A program made the translations under genes and the position numbers. A DNA stretch of 55,045 bases from Sedimenticola sp. (GTDB lineage Bacteria > Pseudomonadota > Gammaproteobacteria > Chromatiales > Chromatiaceae), in NCBI GenBank assembly GCA_027026755.1, contig JALVNE010000005.1, positions 1 to 55,045 of the forward strand. The letters run 5' to 3'. Every line of letters begins with the position of its first letter. The first letter of the stretch is position 1. The notes beneath the pieces are model-generated. The model saw only the letters and a program-made list of their open reading frames with translations. It was not told the origin of the DNA and made no database searches. This document shows positions 8,652 to 17,069 of the stretch, one piece after another.

Positions 8652-9488
8652 ATGATGCGATTCCTGCTTGCCCTGGCCCTGGTGGCCGCCCATTCATTCC
8701 TGGCTGCAGATGAGGAAAAGAGCCTCAGCCTGCAGCTGCCCCCCGCCTCTCTGGAGCAATGGTACCGCCCGGCCAACGAGCATGATGTCTGGCTGCACAC
8801 CATGTTCCGCCTGCGCCGGGAGATGCAGGCAGTATCAGAGTACGCGGCCCTGGAAGATGGCGTCCGGCTGAAGAAATGGCTGGCCAGGCTGGAAAAGGAC
8901 TACCTGTCCATCGGCGAGATGGTGCCGGAATGGAAGGACGAACTGGAAGACGGCCTGCTGAAGAAGATGCAGGCTGCTGCGGCAGCCGGAGATGCGGAGG
9001 CATTGGGCCGCTGGCAGCGCAAGCTGCGCAAGTCCTGCCAGTCCTGTCACGCGGAATACAAGCTCACGGTCGCCTTGCGCTACCGGGCGCCGGACTTTTC
9101 TTCCGTAAAGGTGGAATCGGAAGAAACCCTGGAGGAGGAAGACTACAGCCGCGCCATGTCCCGTCTCAGTCTGCTTCTCAACCGGGTGAAGATTGCCGGT
9201 GAGGATGGCCGGCAAAAAGCGGCCACGGACGCCCTGGATCAACTGGAACAGCGCCTGGCCGATCTGGGAGAAAGTTGTTCGGCCTGCCACAAGCAGGAAA
9301 GCACCCGTGAACGCATCCTGGGCGCGGCGGCACGGGCTTCACTGGCTCATGTGCGCAAGGGGCTGGAAGCCGGCGATCAGAAACAGACCGGTCGTTACCT
9401 GGGGGAATTTGCCGTGGGCGTATGCGCCCGTTGTCACGCCATCCACCGCCTGCAGAGCAACATGCGGCGCCTGCTCTCAGGGGACTGA
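8652..9488 (+). CDS. Triheme c-type cytochrome, secreted
   Basis: The 278-residue product begins with a signal peptide (MMRFLLALALVAAHSFLAAD) and has three CXXCH heme-attachment motifs: CQSCH at 129-133, CSACH at 209-213 and CARCH at 258-262. Each follows an Ala/Leu/Glu-rich helical stretch, and the final motif sits near the C-terminus as in cytochrome c'-type four-helix bundles, so it may be a tandem of cytochrome c'/c556-like modules. It should be a periplasmic electron carrier or sensor; the partner is unknown. AGGA at 8637-8640 precedes the chosen ATG; an in-frame ATG at 8631 is the alternative start. Confidence 0.8.
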   Translation: MMRFLLALALVAAHSFLAADEEKSLSLQLPPASLEQWYRPANEHDVWLHTMFRLRREMQAVSEYAALEDGVRLKKWLARLEKDYLSIGEMVPEWKDELEDGLLKKMQAAAAAGDAEALGRWQRKLRKSCQSCHAEYKLTVALRYRAPDFSSVKVESEETLEEEDYSRAMSRLSLLLNRVKIAGEDGRQKAATDALDQLEQRLADLGESCSACHKQESTRERILGAAARASLAHVRKGLEAGDQKQTGRYLGEFAVGVCARCHAIHRLQSNMRRLLSGD

Positions 9489-9569
9489 CGGACGCGGTTC
9501 ACGGCCCGAGTCAGGGAAGAACCGCATCGGTGGGTCGGACTTCACCGTTGCGGCTGGTGTTATCGGGCT

Positions 9570-9677
9570 GTGCAAAGGGGTCGGAGTCAAATTCCACCCG
9601 ACTGTTGCAAAAAACGGGATCAAACTGTTCCATGCCATCGGATATTCCCAAGATCCTTCCCATTGGACTCCGACCCC
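9570..9677 (-). repeat. MITE-like palindromic element, copy 2
   Basis: GGGGTCGGAGTC at 9577-9588 and GACTCCGACCCC at 9666-9677 are perfect 12-base inverted repeats; GTGCAAA at 9570-9576 matches the far end of copy 1 in reverse. The reverse complement of this copy aligns with copy 1 (5118-5227) over the whole length, so the two lie in opposite orientations. It sits between two REP-like arms (about 9530-9544 and 9763-9787). Confidence 0.85.
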
Positions 9678-9762
9678 GACCACTATTAACCCGGCACCAA
9701 TATGGATGACGCTCAGCCGTGATGCACTGTTCGCCAGCAAGGCATCAGGTTGCCGCTGTTGT

Positions 9763-9787
9763 TGTCGGGCTGAAGCCCGACCCACGA
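9763..9787 (+). repeat. REP-like hairpin
   Basis: GTCGGGCT-GA-AGCCCGAC is a perfect stem followed by CCACGA. It closely matches the right half of the REP pair at 45774-45798. A left-type arm (GTGGGTCGGACTTCA, 9530-9544) lies about 220 bases upstream, suggesting that one REP pair was split by an insertion containing MITE copy 2. The 9489-9801 gap holds only these repeats. Confidence 0.7.
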
Positions 9788-9801
9788 CCAGGGGTTCTGT
9801 G

Positions 9802-10422
9802 TTACCTGATCCAGGGATTGGGCTTGCCCTGGATTCTCGCCACCGCCTTGTTGTGGCGTTTCTCCTCCTCGTCCGGCGGATACTGGCGATTCCATTTCTC
9901 CAACAGTTTGCGCTGCTTGCGGTACAGGTCCAGGCCGTACTTGTCCGCCATGTAGAGCATGGCCCGGGCAATACGTCCCCGGGCCTCGGGGCGGGGCTCC
10001 ACCCGGTGTTTGCGGAAATCCACTTCGAAATCACATCCTTTGTAATAATGGTTCTCGCCCGGGATGATGCCGAAAGGCATGGAGCTGCGGGTCTGGTTCA
10101 CGTCCTTGCGCGCCGGGTACATGTTGTGCATGTCGGATTCGATGAGATTGAAACGCGGGCTGTTGTGGCGGCATTGCTCACGTTTGCCGCAGCCCAGCTT
10201 CTTGGTGACCCAGCTCATGGGATAGATATGCTCCACGTTCACACTGCGGTCGAAGGGGCGGAAGCGTTTGCCACAGTACAGGGTTTCTCCGCCTCGGGGA
10301 TACAGGCCCTGCCAGTAGTCGCGCAGGCTGTCCAGGTAGTTTCTTTCCGGCGGGCGCGAACAGGCGCTGGTGCTCCACAGGGTGACTCCCAGGATGAGCA
10401 ATAGAAGAAATCTTGTTTTCAT
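9802..10422 (-). CDS. Secreted endonuclease I family nuclease
   Basis: The 206-residue protein starts with a hydrophobic export signal (residues about 4-20) ending in SAC, so it may be a lipoprotein or a periplasmic enzyme. It carries the endonuclease I signature: NVEHIYPMSWV near 62-72 (catalytic H65), NLIESDMHNMYP near 92-103, RSSMPFG near 112-118 and GRIARAMLYM near 149-158. Six cysteines in the mature part could form disulfides. The family cuts double-stranded DNA non-specifically outside the cytoplasm, for nutrient scavenging or defence. The ATG at 10422 was chosen because it opens the signal peptide; an in-frame ATG lies 15 bases upstream. Confidence 0.9.
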   Translation of the reverse strand: MKTRFLLLLILGVTLWSTSACSRPPERNYLDSLRDYWQGLYPRGGETLYCGKRFRPFDRSVNVEHIYPMSWVTKKLGCGKREQCRHNSPRFNLIESDMHNMYPARKDVNQTRSSMPFGIIPGENHYYKGCDFEVDFRKHRVEPRPEARGRIARAMLYMADKYGLDLYRKQRKLLEKWNRQYPPDEEEKRHNKAVARIQGKPNPWIR

Positions 10423-10506
10423 GGATGTTCGGCACATTTCAGTCGCTGGGGAATTGCGATAATATCTTTCTTTCCCTCCGCTCACCAGAACCCGTCGTCG
10501 AATTCT

Positions 10507-11130
10507 ATGGAAGACAGAGAACAAAAGGCCGGGACATCCCCTTCCAACCGCTTGTGGCTGATCATCAGCGCCATCATGGCCGTCACCCTGATTGCCGTGT
10601 TCATGGTGCCTGACGGCCAGAAGCAGGCAGAAGATATCCCCCTGCCGACCGCGCCTGCGACGCCGGTTGCTGCCCGGAATGAAGCGGAACCGGCTGTACC
10701 CCAGCAGGACAAAATGCCGGCAGAGGAAATGCCGGCAGTGGAAGAGACGCTTGCCGAAGGCGAGGCGGCGCGCCGTTTTCTGGCTGCCTCGCCGGAGCTG
10801 GACCCGGAGGCCATATTCCAGCGCGCGCAAGCCTTCCATGAGGAGGGCCGCCTGGCCGATGCCTGGCTGCTCTTTTTCAAGGCAGCGCGGGAAGGGCATG
10901 CCCAGGCAGCCATGATTCTGGCGGAGCAGGCCGACCCGGCTTTCTTCGATGCGGCACACAGCATGCTGGACAGCCCCGATCTGGTGCAGGCCCACAAGTG
11001 GTATGAGCAGGCGAAACGCAACGGCAGCAAGGAAGCCGCAAAACGCCTGGACAACCTGATGAAACGTCTGGAGCAGGCGGCTGCCGATGGCGACCGGCAG
11101 GCGCAGCTGCTGCTGGCGAAATGGAAGTGA
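10507..11130 (+). CDS. Membrane-anchored Sel1/TPR-like protein
   Basis: The 207-residue product has a short cytoplasmic N-terminus, one transmembrane segment (about 16-34), a Pro/Glu/Ala-rich linker (about 38-85) and a helical domain (about 95-207) with Sel1-like pairs such as ADAWLLFFKAAREGHAQAAM and AHKWYEQAKRNGSKEAAKRL. This predicts a periplasmic protein-protein interaction domain. It stands first in a tight run with the VWA protein, ABC ATPase and permease (5-base gap, then 1-base overlaps), so the four probably work together. The exact family is not recognised. Confidence 0.7.
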   Translation: MEDREQKAGTSPSNRLWLIISAIMAVTLIAVFMVPDGQKQAEDIPLPTAPATPVAARNEAEPAVPQQDKMPAEEMPAVEETLAEGEAARRFLAASPELDPEAIFQRAQAFHEEGRLADAWLLFFKAAREGHAQAAMILAEQADPAFFDAAHSMLDSPDLVQAHKWYEQAKRNGSKEAAKRLDNLMKRLEQAAADGDRQAQLLLAKWK

Positions 11131-11135
11131 ACACG

Positions 11136-13070
11136 ATGAAGAAGATTCTGCTGGCCCTCTGTATGCTGCTCCTGCCCACGTCCAGTTTGGCGGCGGACCG
11201 CCAGCCCTTGCTCATTCCCGGCAAGACCTCATTGTACCAGCGGGTGTTGTCCATCCCCGGAGCCCGTCTGGTGGATCAACCCGGGGACAGGGAAGGGGCG
11301 CCGGTCACGCCTTTCACCGCCTTCTATGTCTATGAGCGCCGGCAGCAGGGCGGAAGGGAATGGCTGCTGCTGGGCACCGACCGCCATGGGGGGCTGAGCG
11401 GCTGGCTGGCCGCCCGGGACAGCATTGCCTGGAACCAGGGGCTGACGGTGGAGTTCAGGGACCCGGCCACTCACGACCGGGTGCTCATGTTCCGCGACAA
11501 GGCCTCCCTCGAGGCCTTGGCGAAAACCGGCGCCGATGAGAACTATGCCAGGCTCTATGAGCAGGCAGTGAAAGGCGAGCTGCCGGAAGATTCTCCGGTG
11601 ATCGCCATCCAGCCTGCCGGCCACATCGACATCCGCAAGGATTTTTACCTGGTGCCCATCCTGGATTTCGAGGATACCTGGCTGGGCAGCGAGCAGGCGC
11701 GCATGCTCAAGATCGCCAGCGTGCCCCTGGAAACCCGCCGGCCGGAACCCGCAGATGCCGCCAACGATGACTATACTGCCGGCTTGGTGTTCGTCATCGA
11801 CGCCAGTCTGTCCATGGAAGAATACATCGCCCGCACCCGCGAAGCGGTGATGAAAATCTACGACCGCCTTGGAGCCGCCGGCCAGCTGGGCAAGGTGAAC
11901 TTTGGTCTGGTGGCCTTCCGCGACAATGCCAGCGCCGTGCCCGGCCTGGATTACACGGCCAAGACCTGGGTCACTCTGGAGGAAGGCCGCAATCCCGGGG
12001 CCTTCCTGGAAAAGGTGAATCAGCTGTCAGCCGCCAGGGTGTCCAGCAAGGATTTCCGCGAGGATGCCTATGCCGGCCTGCGCCAAGCCATCGAGGGCAT
12101 GCACTGGCAGGGCCATGAGGCCCGGTATATCGTGCTCATCACCGATGCCAGCGCCCGGGAAGGGAACGATCCCTTGTCCACCACGGGGCTGGGTACCGAA
12201 GCCATCCGCCAGCTGGCCCAGGACAATGGCATTGCCATCTTCGTGCTGCACCTCAAGACCCCGGCCAAGATGGCCAACCACCAGGCGGCGGAAGCCCAGT
12301 ATCAGGAGCTGTCGGACTTTCCCGGCATCGGCAGCCTGTACTATGGCGTGCCCACGGGAGATGTGGCCGAGTTCGGCGCCGTGCTGGACAGCCTGGCGGG
12401 GCAGATCTCCGCCCAGGTGGCCCAGGGGCTGAAAAAACCCGAGCCTGACAGCCCCGTGATGAAGAACAATCCCCGCCTGGCCGAACTCCAGGGCAAGGTG
12501 GAGAAACTGGGTTACGCCCTGCGCATGCAGTATTTGCAGCAGCGCAAAGGCGGCCGCCTGCCCCGGGTGTTCGATGCCTGGATGCTGGATCACGACATCC
12601 GCGATCCCTCCCGTCCGGTGGTGAAGGTGCGCGTGCTGCTCACCCGCGACCAGCTCTCGGACCTGCACGACGTACTGCAGCAGGTGTTGCGCACGGCGGA
12701 AGAAGGGCTGCTCTCTCCCCAGACCTTCCTGGACGAACTCAAGAGCCTGGCCGCCACCATCAGCCGCAACCCCGAGGAGCTGGGGCGCACCACGGCCACC
12801 ACTGCCGGTGAGGGCAACAGCCTGGTGGACATGGGCTTCATCGGCGACTACATCGAAGGCCTGCCCTACCAGGGCGAGGTCATGTCTTTGTCCCTGGAAG
12901 ACTGGCAGACCTGGCCCGTGCGCCGTCAGGTGGACTTCCTGCGCCGTCTGGAAGAAAAAATCACCTACTACCGCGCCCTGCATGACAACACCGACCTGTG
13001 GATCAGCCTGGACAAGGGGCCGGTGAGCGGCGACTCGGTATTCCCCCTGCCCCTGGACATGCTGCCTTGA
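11136..13070 (+). CDS. Periplasmic VWA-domain protein, PpkA C-terminal-like
   Basis: The 644-residue product has a signal peptide (about 1-20), an SH3-like region (about 30-125, with LYQRVLSIPGARL and a GLSGWL motif) and a von Willebrand A domain from about 215 to 430. The metal-ion adhesion motif DASLS is at 222-226, and a second acidic site is in VLITDASAREGND. The C-terminal 200 residues look helical. The combination resembles the periplasmic part of the PpkA kinase of type VI secretion clusters, but there is no kinase domain. The stop overlaps the ATPase start by 1 base (TGATG). A role in sensing or assembling an envelope complex with the ABC transporter is inferred. Confidence 0.7.
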   Translation: MKKILLALCMLLLPTSSLAADRQPLLIPGKTSLYQRVLSIPGARLVDQPGDREGAPVTPFTAFYVYERRQQGGREWLLLGTDRHGGLSGWLAARDSIAWNQGLTVEFRDPATHDRVLMFRDKASLEALAKTGADENYARLYEQAVKGELPEDSPVIAIQPAGHIDIRKDFYLVPILDFEDTWLGSEQARMLKIASVPLETRRPEPADAANDDYTAGLVFVIDASLSMEEYIARTREAVMKIYDRLGAAGQLGKVNFGLVAFRDNASAVPGLDYTAKTWVTLEEGRNPGAFLEKVNQLSAARVSSKDFREDAYAGLRQAIEGMHWQGHEARYIVLITDASAREGNDPLSTTGLGTEAIRQLAQDNGIAIFVLHLKTPAKMANHQAAEAQYQELSDFPGIGSLYYGVPTGDVAEFGAVLDSLAGQISAQVAQGLKKPEPDSPVMKNNPRLAELQGKVEKLGYALRMQYLQQRKGGRLPRVFDAWMLDHDIRDPSRPVVKVRVLLTRDQLSDLHDVLQQVLRTAEEGLLSPQTFLDELKSLAATISRNPEELGRTTATTAGEGNSLVDMGFIGDYIEGLPYQGEVMSLSLEDWQTWPVRRQVDFLRRLEEKITYYRALHDNTDLWISLDKGPVSGDSVFPLPLDMLP

Positions 13071-13810
13071 TGCGGGAAAGTAGTTCCGACATCATCTACC
13101 AGCTGAAGAACGTGGCCAGGGTGCGCGAGAGCAATGGCTACGCCTTCAGCCTGCGCGTGCCCTCCCTCCGCATCCAGCGTGGCGAGAAGATTGCCCTCAT
13201 CGGCGAGAGCGGCTGCGGCAAGTCCACTCTGCTGGACATGCTGGCCTTCATCCTGCAGCCCACGGACATGGAAGACTTCAGTTTTCACGCGGACGGCAGT
13301 ACCCGCGTCGATATCGGCGAGGCCTGGAAAAAGCGCCGGCGCAACCGCCTGGCCGCCCTGCGCAAGGCCCATTTGGGTTATGTGATGCAGACGGGCGGCT
13401 TGCTGCCTTTCCTCAACGTGTATGACAACATCAACCTGTCCCGGCGCATCCTGGGCATGGAAGACGACGGCACGGTGCAGACCCTGGCCCGGCAGCTGGG
13501 CTTGACCCGCCACCTGCGCAAGCTCCCGTCTGCCCTGTCCACCGGCGAGCGCCAGCGGGTGGCCATAGGCCGGGCTCTGGCGCACCGGCCCGCCATCGTC
13601 ATTGCCGACGAGCCCACGGCTTCCGTGGACCCTTTTGCCGCGGAAAAGATCATGTCCCTGTTCATCGGCATGGTGGAGGAAATGAACATCACCGTTATCG
13701 TCGCCAGCCATGCCTGGCGGCATATCAAGCAGCTGGGCCTGCGCCGCCTGGCCCATCACACGCGCAAGTCCCCCGACGGGCGCATGACGGAAACCGTGGT
13801 CAGCGGCTGA
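13070..13810 (+). CDS. ABC transporter ATP-binding protein, TagT/LolD-like
   Basis: The 246-residue ATPase has Walker A GESGCGKST (45-53), the signature LSTGERQR (156-163, a variant of LSGGQ), Walker B IVIADEP (176-182) and switch H214. It is of the MacB/LolD class that works with FtsX-like permeases on lipoproteins or envelope complexes rather than on solute import. No substrate-binding protein is present. The start overlaps the VWA stop and the stop overlaps the permease start, each by 1 base, which is strong evidence for a single complex. By order and size it resembles TagT of T6SS-linked TagQRST (from memory). Confidence 0.8.
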   Translation: MRESSSDIIYQLKNVARVRESNGYAFSLRVPSLRIQRGEKIALIGESGCGKSTLLDMLAFILQPTDMEDFSFHADGSTRVDIGEAWKKRRRNRLAALRKAHLGYVMQTGGLLPFLNVYDNINLSRRILGMEDDGTVQTLARQLGLTRHLRKLPSALSTGERQRVAIGRALAHRPAIVIADEPTASVDPFAAEKIMSLFIGMVEEMNITVIVASHAWRHIKQLGLRRLAHHTRKSPDGRMTETVVSG

Positions 13811-15021
13811 TGTTGCGTCAGCAGCGGCAGATCCTGTCCCTGGCGACCCGGGACTACTTCCACGAGTGGCAGATCTCCATCTGTTTCGTGTTGGCCCTGG
13901 CGGCGGTGCTGGGCCCCATGATGGTGCTGTTCGGCCTCAAGTTCGGTATCGTGGGCAGCATGATAGAGGAGCTGGTGGAAGACCCCCTGAAGCGGGAGAT
14001 CCGTCCCGTGGGCAGCGGTCATTACGACCGCGTGTGGATAGACAAGCTGCGCAAACGTGACGACGTGGCGTTCATCGTGCCCCGCATCCGCAGCATCGCC
14101 TCCAGCCTTTCCGCCCAGAGCAAGGCCGGTGGCCGCATTCTGCACCTGGAGGTGATTCCCTCGGCCCCCGGCGACCCCCTGCTCGATGCTTCCCTGCCGG
14201 CATCCGAGGGCCTGGACAAGGTGGTGCTCTCCGCCAGCGCCGCCAGAAAGCTGCAACTGAGCGCCGGCGACAGCCTGGAAGGCAGCCTGGTGCGCACCTG
14301 GCAGGGGCGCAAGGAGCGGGTGGTGCTGCCCCTGAAAGTGGTGGCCATCGCCCCGGCCACCGCCTTCCGGCGCGACGGCCTGTTCGCCTCGGTGATGCTG
14401 GTGGAAGCCCTGGAGGATTTTCGCGACGGTCATGCGGTGCCGGCCCTGGGCTGGAAAGGTTCCCCGGTGGTGAAGGATCGCACTTACACCGGCTTCCGCC
14501 TCTATGCCCGCTCCATCTATGACGTGGCGGCCCTGGAGGACAGCTTCGAACGCAGCGGCATCGAGGTGCGCACCCAGGCGGCGGACATCGAAACCGTGCG
14601 GCGCATGGACAACACCCTGTCGGCCATCTACTGGGCCATTGCCCTCATCGGCCTGGGGGGCTTTTCCCTGTCCCTGGGCGCCAGCCTGTGGGCCAATGTG
14701 GACCGCAAGCGCAAGGAGCTTTCAGTGCTGCGCCTGGTGGGTTTTCGCACCGGGGAGATCGTGCTTTTTCCCCTGGTGCAGAGCCTGTACACGGCCCTGT
14801 TCGGCTGGGTGCTGGCCTGCGGCATCTACCTGGCGGCGGCCTGGAGCATCAATGCCATGCTCGCGCCCCAGCTGGACAAGGCGCAGAAGATCTGCCGCCT
14901 GCTTCCCGGGCATTATCTCATCGCCTTGGGCATCACTCTGGGGGCGGCCCTGCTGGCGGCCCAGCTGGCCGGCATGCGGGCAGCCCGGGTGGAGCCTTCC
15001 GAAGGCTTGAGGGAATTGTAA
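13810..15021 (+). CDS. FtsX/MacB-like ABC permease, TagS-like
   Basis: The 403-residue membrane protein has one transmembrane helix near 25-45, a large periplasmic domain (about 50-265) and three C-terminal helices (about 270-300, 320-350 and 370-392), the FtsX/MacB topology. The cytoplasmic loop NVDRKRKELSVLRLVGFRTGEI matches the conserved coupling segment of these permeases. It is the partner of the ATPase immediately upstream (TGATG overlap). Mechanotransmission rather than transport is expected for this class. The substrate is unknown; the VWA protein is the likely periplasmic partner. Confidence 0.8.
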   Translation: MLRQQRQILSLATRDYFHEWQISICFVLALAAVLGPMMVLFGLKFGIVGSMIEELVEDPLKREIRPVGSGHYDRVWIDKLRKRDDVAFIVPRIRSIASSLSAQSKAGGRILHLEVIPSAPGDPLLDASLPASEGLDKVVLSASAARKLQLSAGDSLEGSLVRTWQGRKERVVLPLKVVAIAPATAFRRDGLFASVMLVEALEDFRDGHAVPALGWKGSPVVKDRTYTGFRLYARSIYDVAALEDSFERSGIEVRTQAADIETVRRMDNTLSAIYWAIALIGLGGFSLSLGASLWANVDRKRKELSVLRLVGFRTGEIVLFPLVQSLYTALFGWVLACGIYLAAAWSINAMLAPQLDKAQKICRLLPGHYLIALGITLGAALLAAQLAGMRAARVEPSEGLREL

Positions 15022-15063
15022 AGACCGCACATCATTTTTCGTTTGCGCCCTGGAGGAATCCTG

Positions 15064-16461
15064 ATGTTTGATTATGTCGTTCAAGGGCTGAAGGCGTTTT
15101 TCCCACGCCTGTGCCTTCTGCTCGCGGGGACAGGGCTCCTGTACGCGGCGCCCCGCCAGGGGCCGGTACAGCCGCCGGCTTCCGGGTACGGGAGCTGGGG
15201 CAATGAGACGGTGGCGGCCCCTTTGTCTTTTGACTTTGTCGCTCAGGGCCATAACAACAGCGTCAGCATTTACCACCCACAGAACCAGGCGGCAGCGGCC
15301 CCTGCCGTATTCTTTGCGCCTGGCTGGGATGTCCCCTGTCTGGCCTACGCCGAGTTGTTCAACTTTCTGGCCAGCAAAGGGTATGTCGCGGTCTGTGATG
15401 AATACCATACGGATATCGCTATCATTGGCGCCCAGCTCAGGGACGCTTTCCTGGAAGCGGCCAGCCGTTATCCAAACCTTATTGACACCAGCCGCGTTGG
15501 CCTGGCAGGGCATTCCTCCGGAGCTGGGCTGCTGGGTTCTCTGGCTTACGAACTGGTGCGTAACCACAGCTGGGGCGGGAACGGTGTTTTCATTTTTTCC
15601 TCGGCGCCCTGGATAGATTTTGACATGATGGACGCGAAGTTGGCGGATTTCCCCCAGGAGGTGAAGCTCATCGTACAGATCTACGAAGAGGACACCAGTA
15701 CGGACATACGCACCTATATTCAGCAGTTCGAGCCCCTTCCCATTCCTGATGCTGAAAAAGAATTCATCATGCTGCGCCCGGTGACTGTCGGGGGTTACGA
15801 TTATGCGGCGGATCATCGCGTCATCGCCACGGGCGATGGTAACTATGGGGTTTTCGACGCCATGGACGACTATGGCGTGTTCCGCCTCATTGATGCTCTG
15901 GCGGATTACAGTTTCACCGGCAGCGCCCAAGCCTGGCAGGTGGCCCTGGGCAATGGCGCGGATGAACAAATTGACATGGGACAATTGCGGGATCTGGTAT
16001 CCACTGATGATCCGCGCCCGATACCCGGCAAGGTTTACGATTACCCCTGTGATGTTTCCATAAATCCGCGCCGCACCCACTGCTCAGACTATGACAATGA
16101 ACTGCCGGCCGCGGTACTACGGCAGCCGGTCAAGCACAGCGCCGTGAATGTGACCAGCCCCTTGTTTGTCTGGGAGCCGGTTATCACCGCGGAAAACTAT
16201 TTTCTTCAGATCAGGCCCCTGCTGGACAACGGTGAACCGGATTGGAGTACCAGCTATGGCGTGGGGGGTATCACCCCCGCGGATGCGGGATGCCAGGATG
16301 AAACAAGCGATTGCCAATACCAGCCCGCCCAGTCGCTGCCCCGGGGAAGTCAATATGTGTGGTGGATAAAGGCCGGCAGTACCCAGCGGCCGGGGGTGTG
16401 GAGCCGCCGGGGCTATTTTTCCCTGCCGCGGATGTTAGTATTCGCGGACGGCTTTGAATAG
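15064..16461 (+). CDS. Secreted alpha/beta hydrolase with C-terminal beta domain
   Basis: The 465-residue product has a signal sequence (about 14-29) and an alpha/beta-hydrolase domain whose nucleophile elbow is GHSSG (149-153, Ser151), preceded by FFAPGWDVP, a probable oxyanion region. It is closest in style to dienelactone/cutinase-like hydrolases. About 360-450 looks like a fibronectin-like beta domain (FVWEPVITAENYFLQI), and the protein ends in LVFADGFE, a terminal motif I recall from many secreted gammaproteobacterial proteins. GGAGG at 15052-15056 supports the ATG at 15064. Its substrate is unknown. It follows the ABC permease after 42 bases and may be in the same operon. Confidence 0.75.
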   Translation: MFDYVVQGLKAFFPRLCLLLAGTGLLYAAPRQGPVQPPASGYGSWGNETVAAPLSFDFVAQGHNNSVSIYHPQNQAAAAPAVFFAPGWDVPCLAYAELFNFLASKGYVAVCDEYHTDIAIIGAQLRDAFLEAASRYPNLIDTSRVGLAGHSSGAGLLGSLAYELVRNHSWGGNGVFIFSSAPWIDFDMMDAKLADFPQEVKLIVQIYEEDTSTDIRTYIQQFEPLPIPDAEKEFIMLRPVTVGGYDYAADHRVIATGDGNYGVFDAMDDYGVFRLIDALADYSFTGSAQAWQVALGNGADEQIDMGQLRDLVSTDDPRPIPGKVYDYPCDVSINPRRTHCSDYDNELPAAVLRQPVKHSAVNVTSPLFVWEPVITAENYFLQIRPLLDNGEPDWSTSYGVGGITPADAGCQDETSDCQYQPAQSLPRGSQYVWWIKAGSTQRPGVWSRRGYFSLPRMLVFADGFE

Positions 16462-16484
16462 ACAGTATCCGGCAGGAGTGCCTC

Positions 16485-17069
16485 ATGAAAACGGTTCAGG
16501 AAAATCTGCTGTATCTGTTTCTCACTGCCGTGGTCGTGGTGGGCGGCTATGCTTTTCTGCGGTATTCCTACCGGGTCATGGACAAGGCGCCCTTCACCCA
16601 GGAGATCGTGCTCATCATCCTGGGCACGGTGGCCACCATGCTGATTACCGCCATGCTCCTCAACAAACAGACGGAAGTGGAGCTGAAGAAGGAACAGAGC
16701 ATCAAGTTCATCGAGCTGAAATCGGAAATCTATATGGATTTCATTGGCCATATCGAACAGTTGATGCTGGAAAAAACCGTCACCGAGGAAGATCATGTGC
16801 GCCTGCAGTTCCTCACCCACAAGCTGGCCATGGTGGCCAGTCCCGCCGTGTTGGAACAATATGAACAGTTTCTGCAGGTATTCAATCGTTCGACCCGGGA
16901 CGAGTCCCTGGACAAGGATGAGGGAAACGCCATTTCCTCCGCCCTGGCCCAGCTCACGGTGAAGATTCGCCAGGATCTGGTGGGAGAGCTGGACGCGCAA
17001 GGCATCTATGATGCCGGGGCCATCCGTCAGCAGGTGATAGACAATGCACGGGAGTCCAGCAATGGATGA
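16485..17069 (+). CDS. Small two-helix membrane protein with cytoplasmic helical domain
   Basis: The 194-residue product has two predicted transmembrane segments (about 8-27 and 40-59) and a charged helical C-terminal domain of about 130 residues starting with NKQTEVELKKEQSIKFIELK. I recognise no named family. CAGGAG lies about 10 bases before the ATG. It sits between the hydrolase and rsmG; a 40-codon open frame bridges its stop and the rsmG start. Confidence 0.6.
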   Translation: MKTVQENLLYLFLTAVVVVGGYAFLRYSYRVMDKAPFTQEIVLIILGTVATMLITAMLLNKQTEVELKKEQSIKFIELKSEIYMDFIGHIEQLMLEKTVTEEDHVRLQFLTHKLAMVASPAVLEQYEQFLQVFNRSTRDESLDKDEGNAISSALAQLTVKIRQDLVGELDAQGIYDAGAIRQQVIDNARESSNG

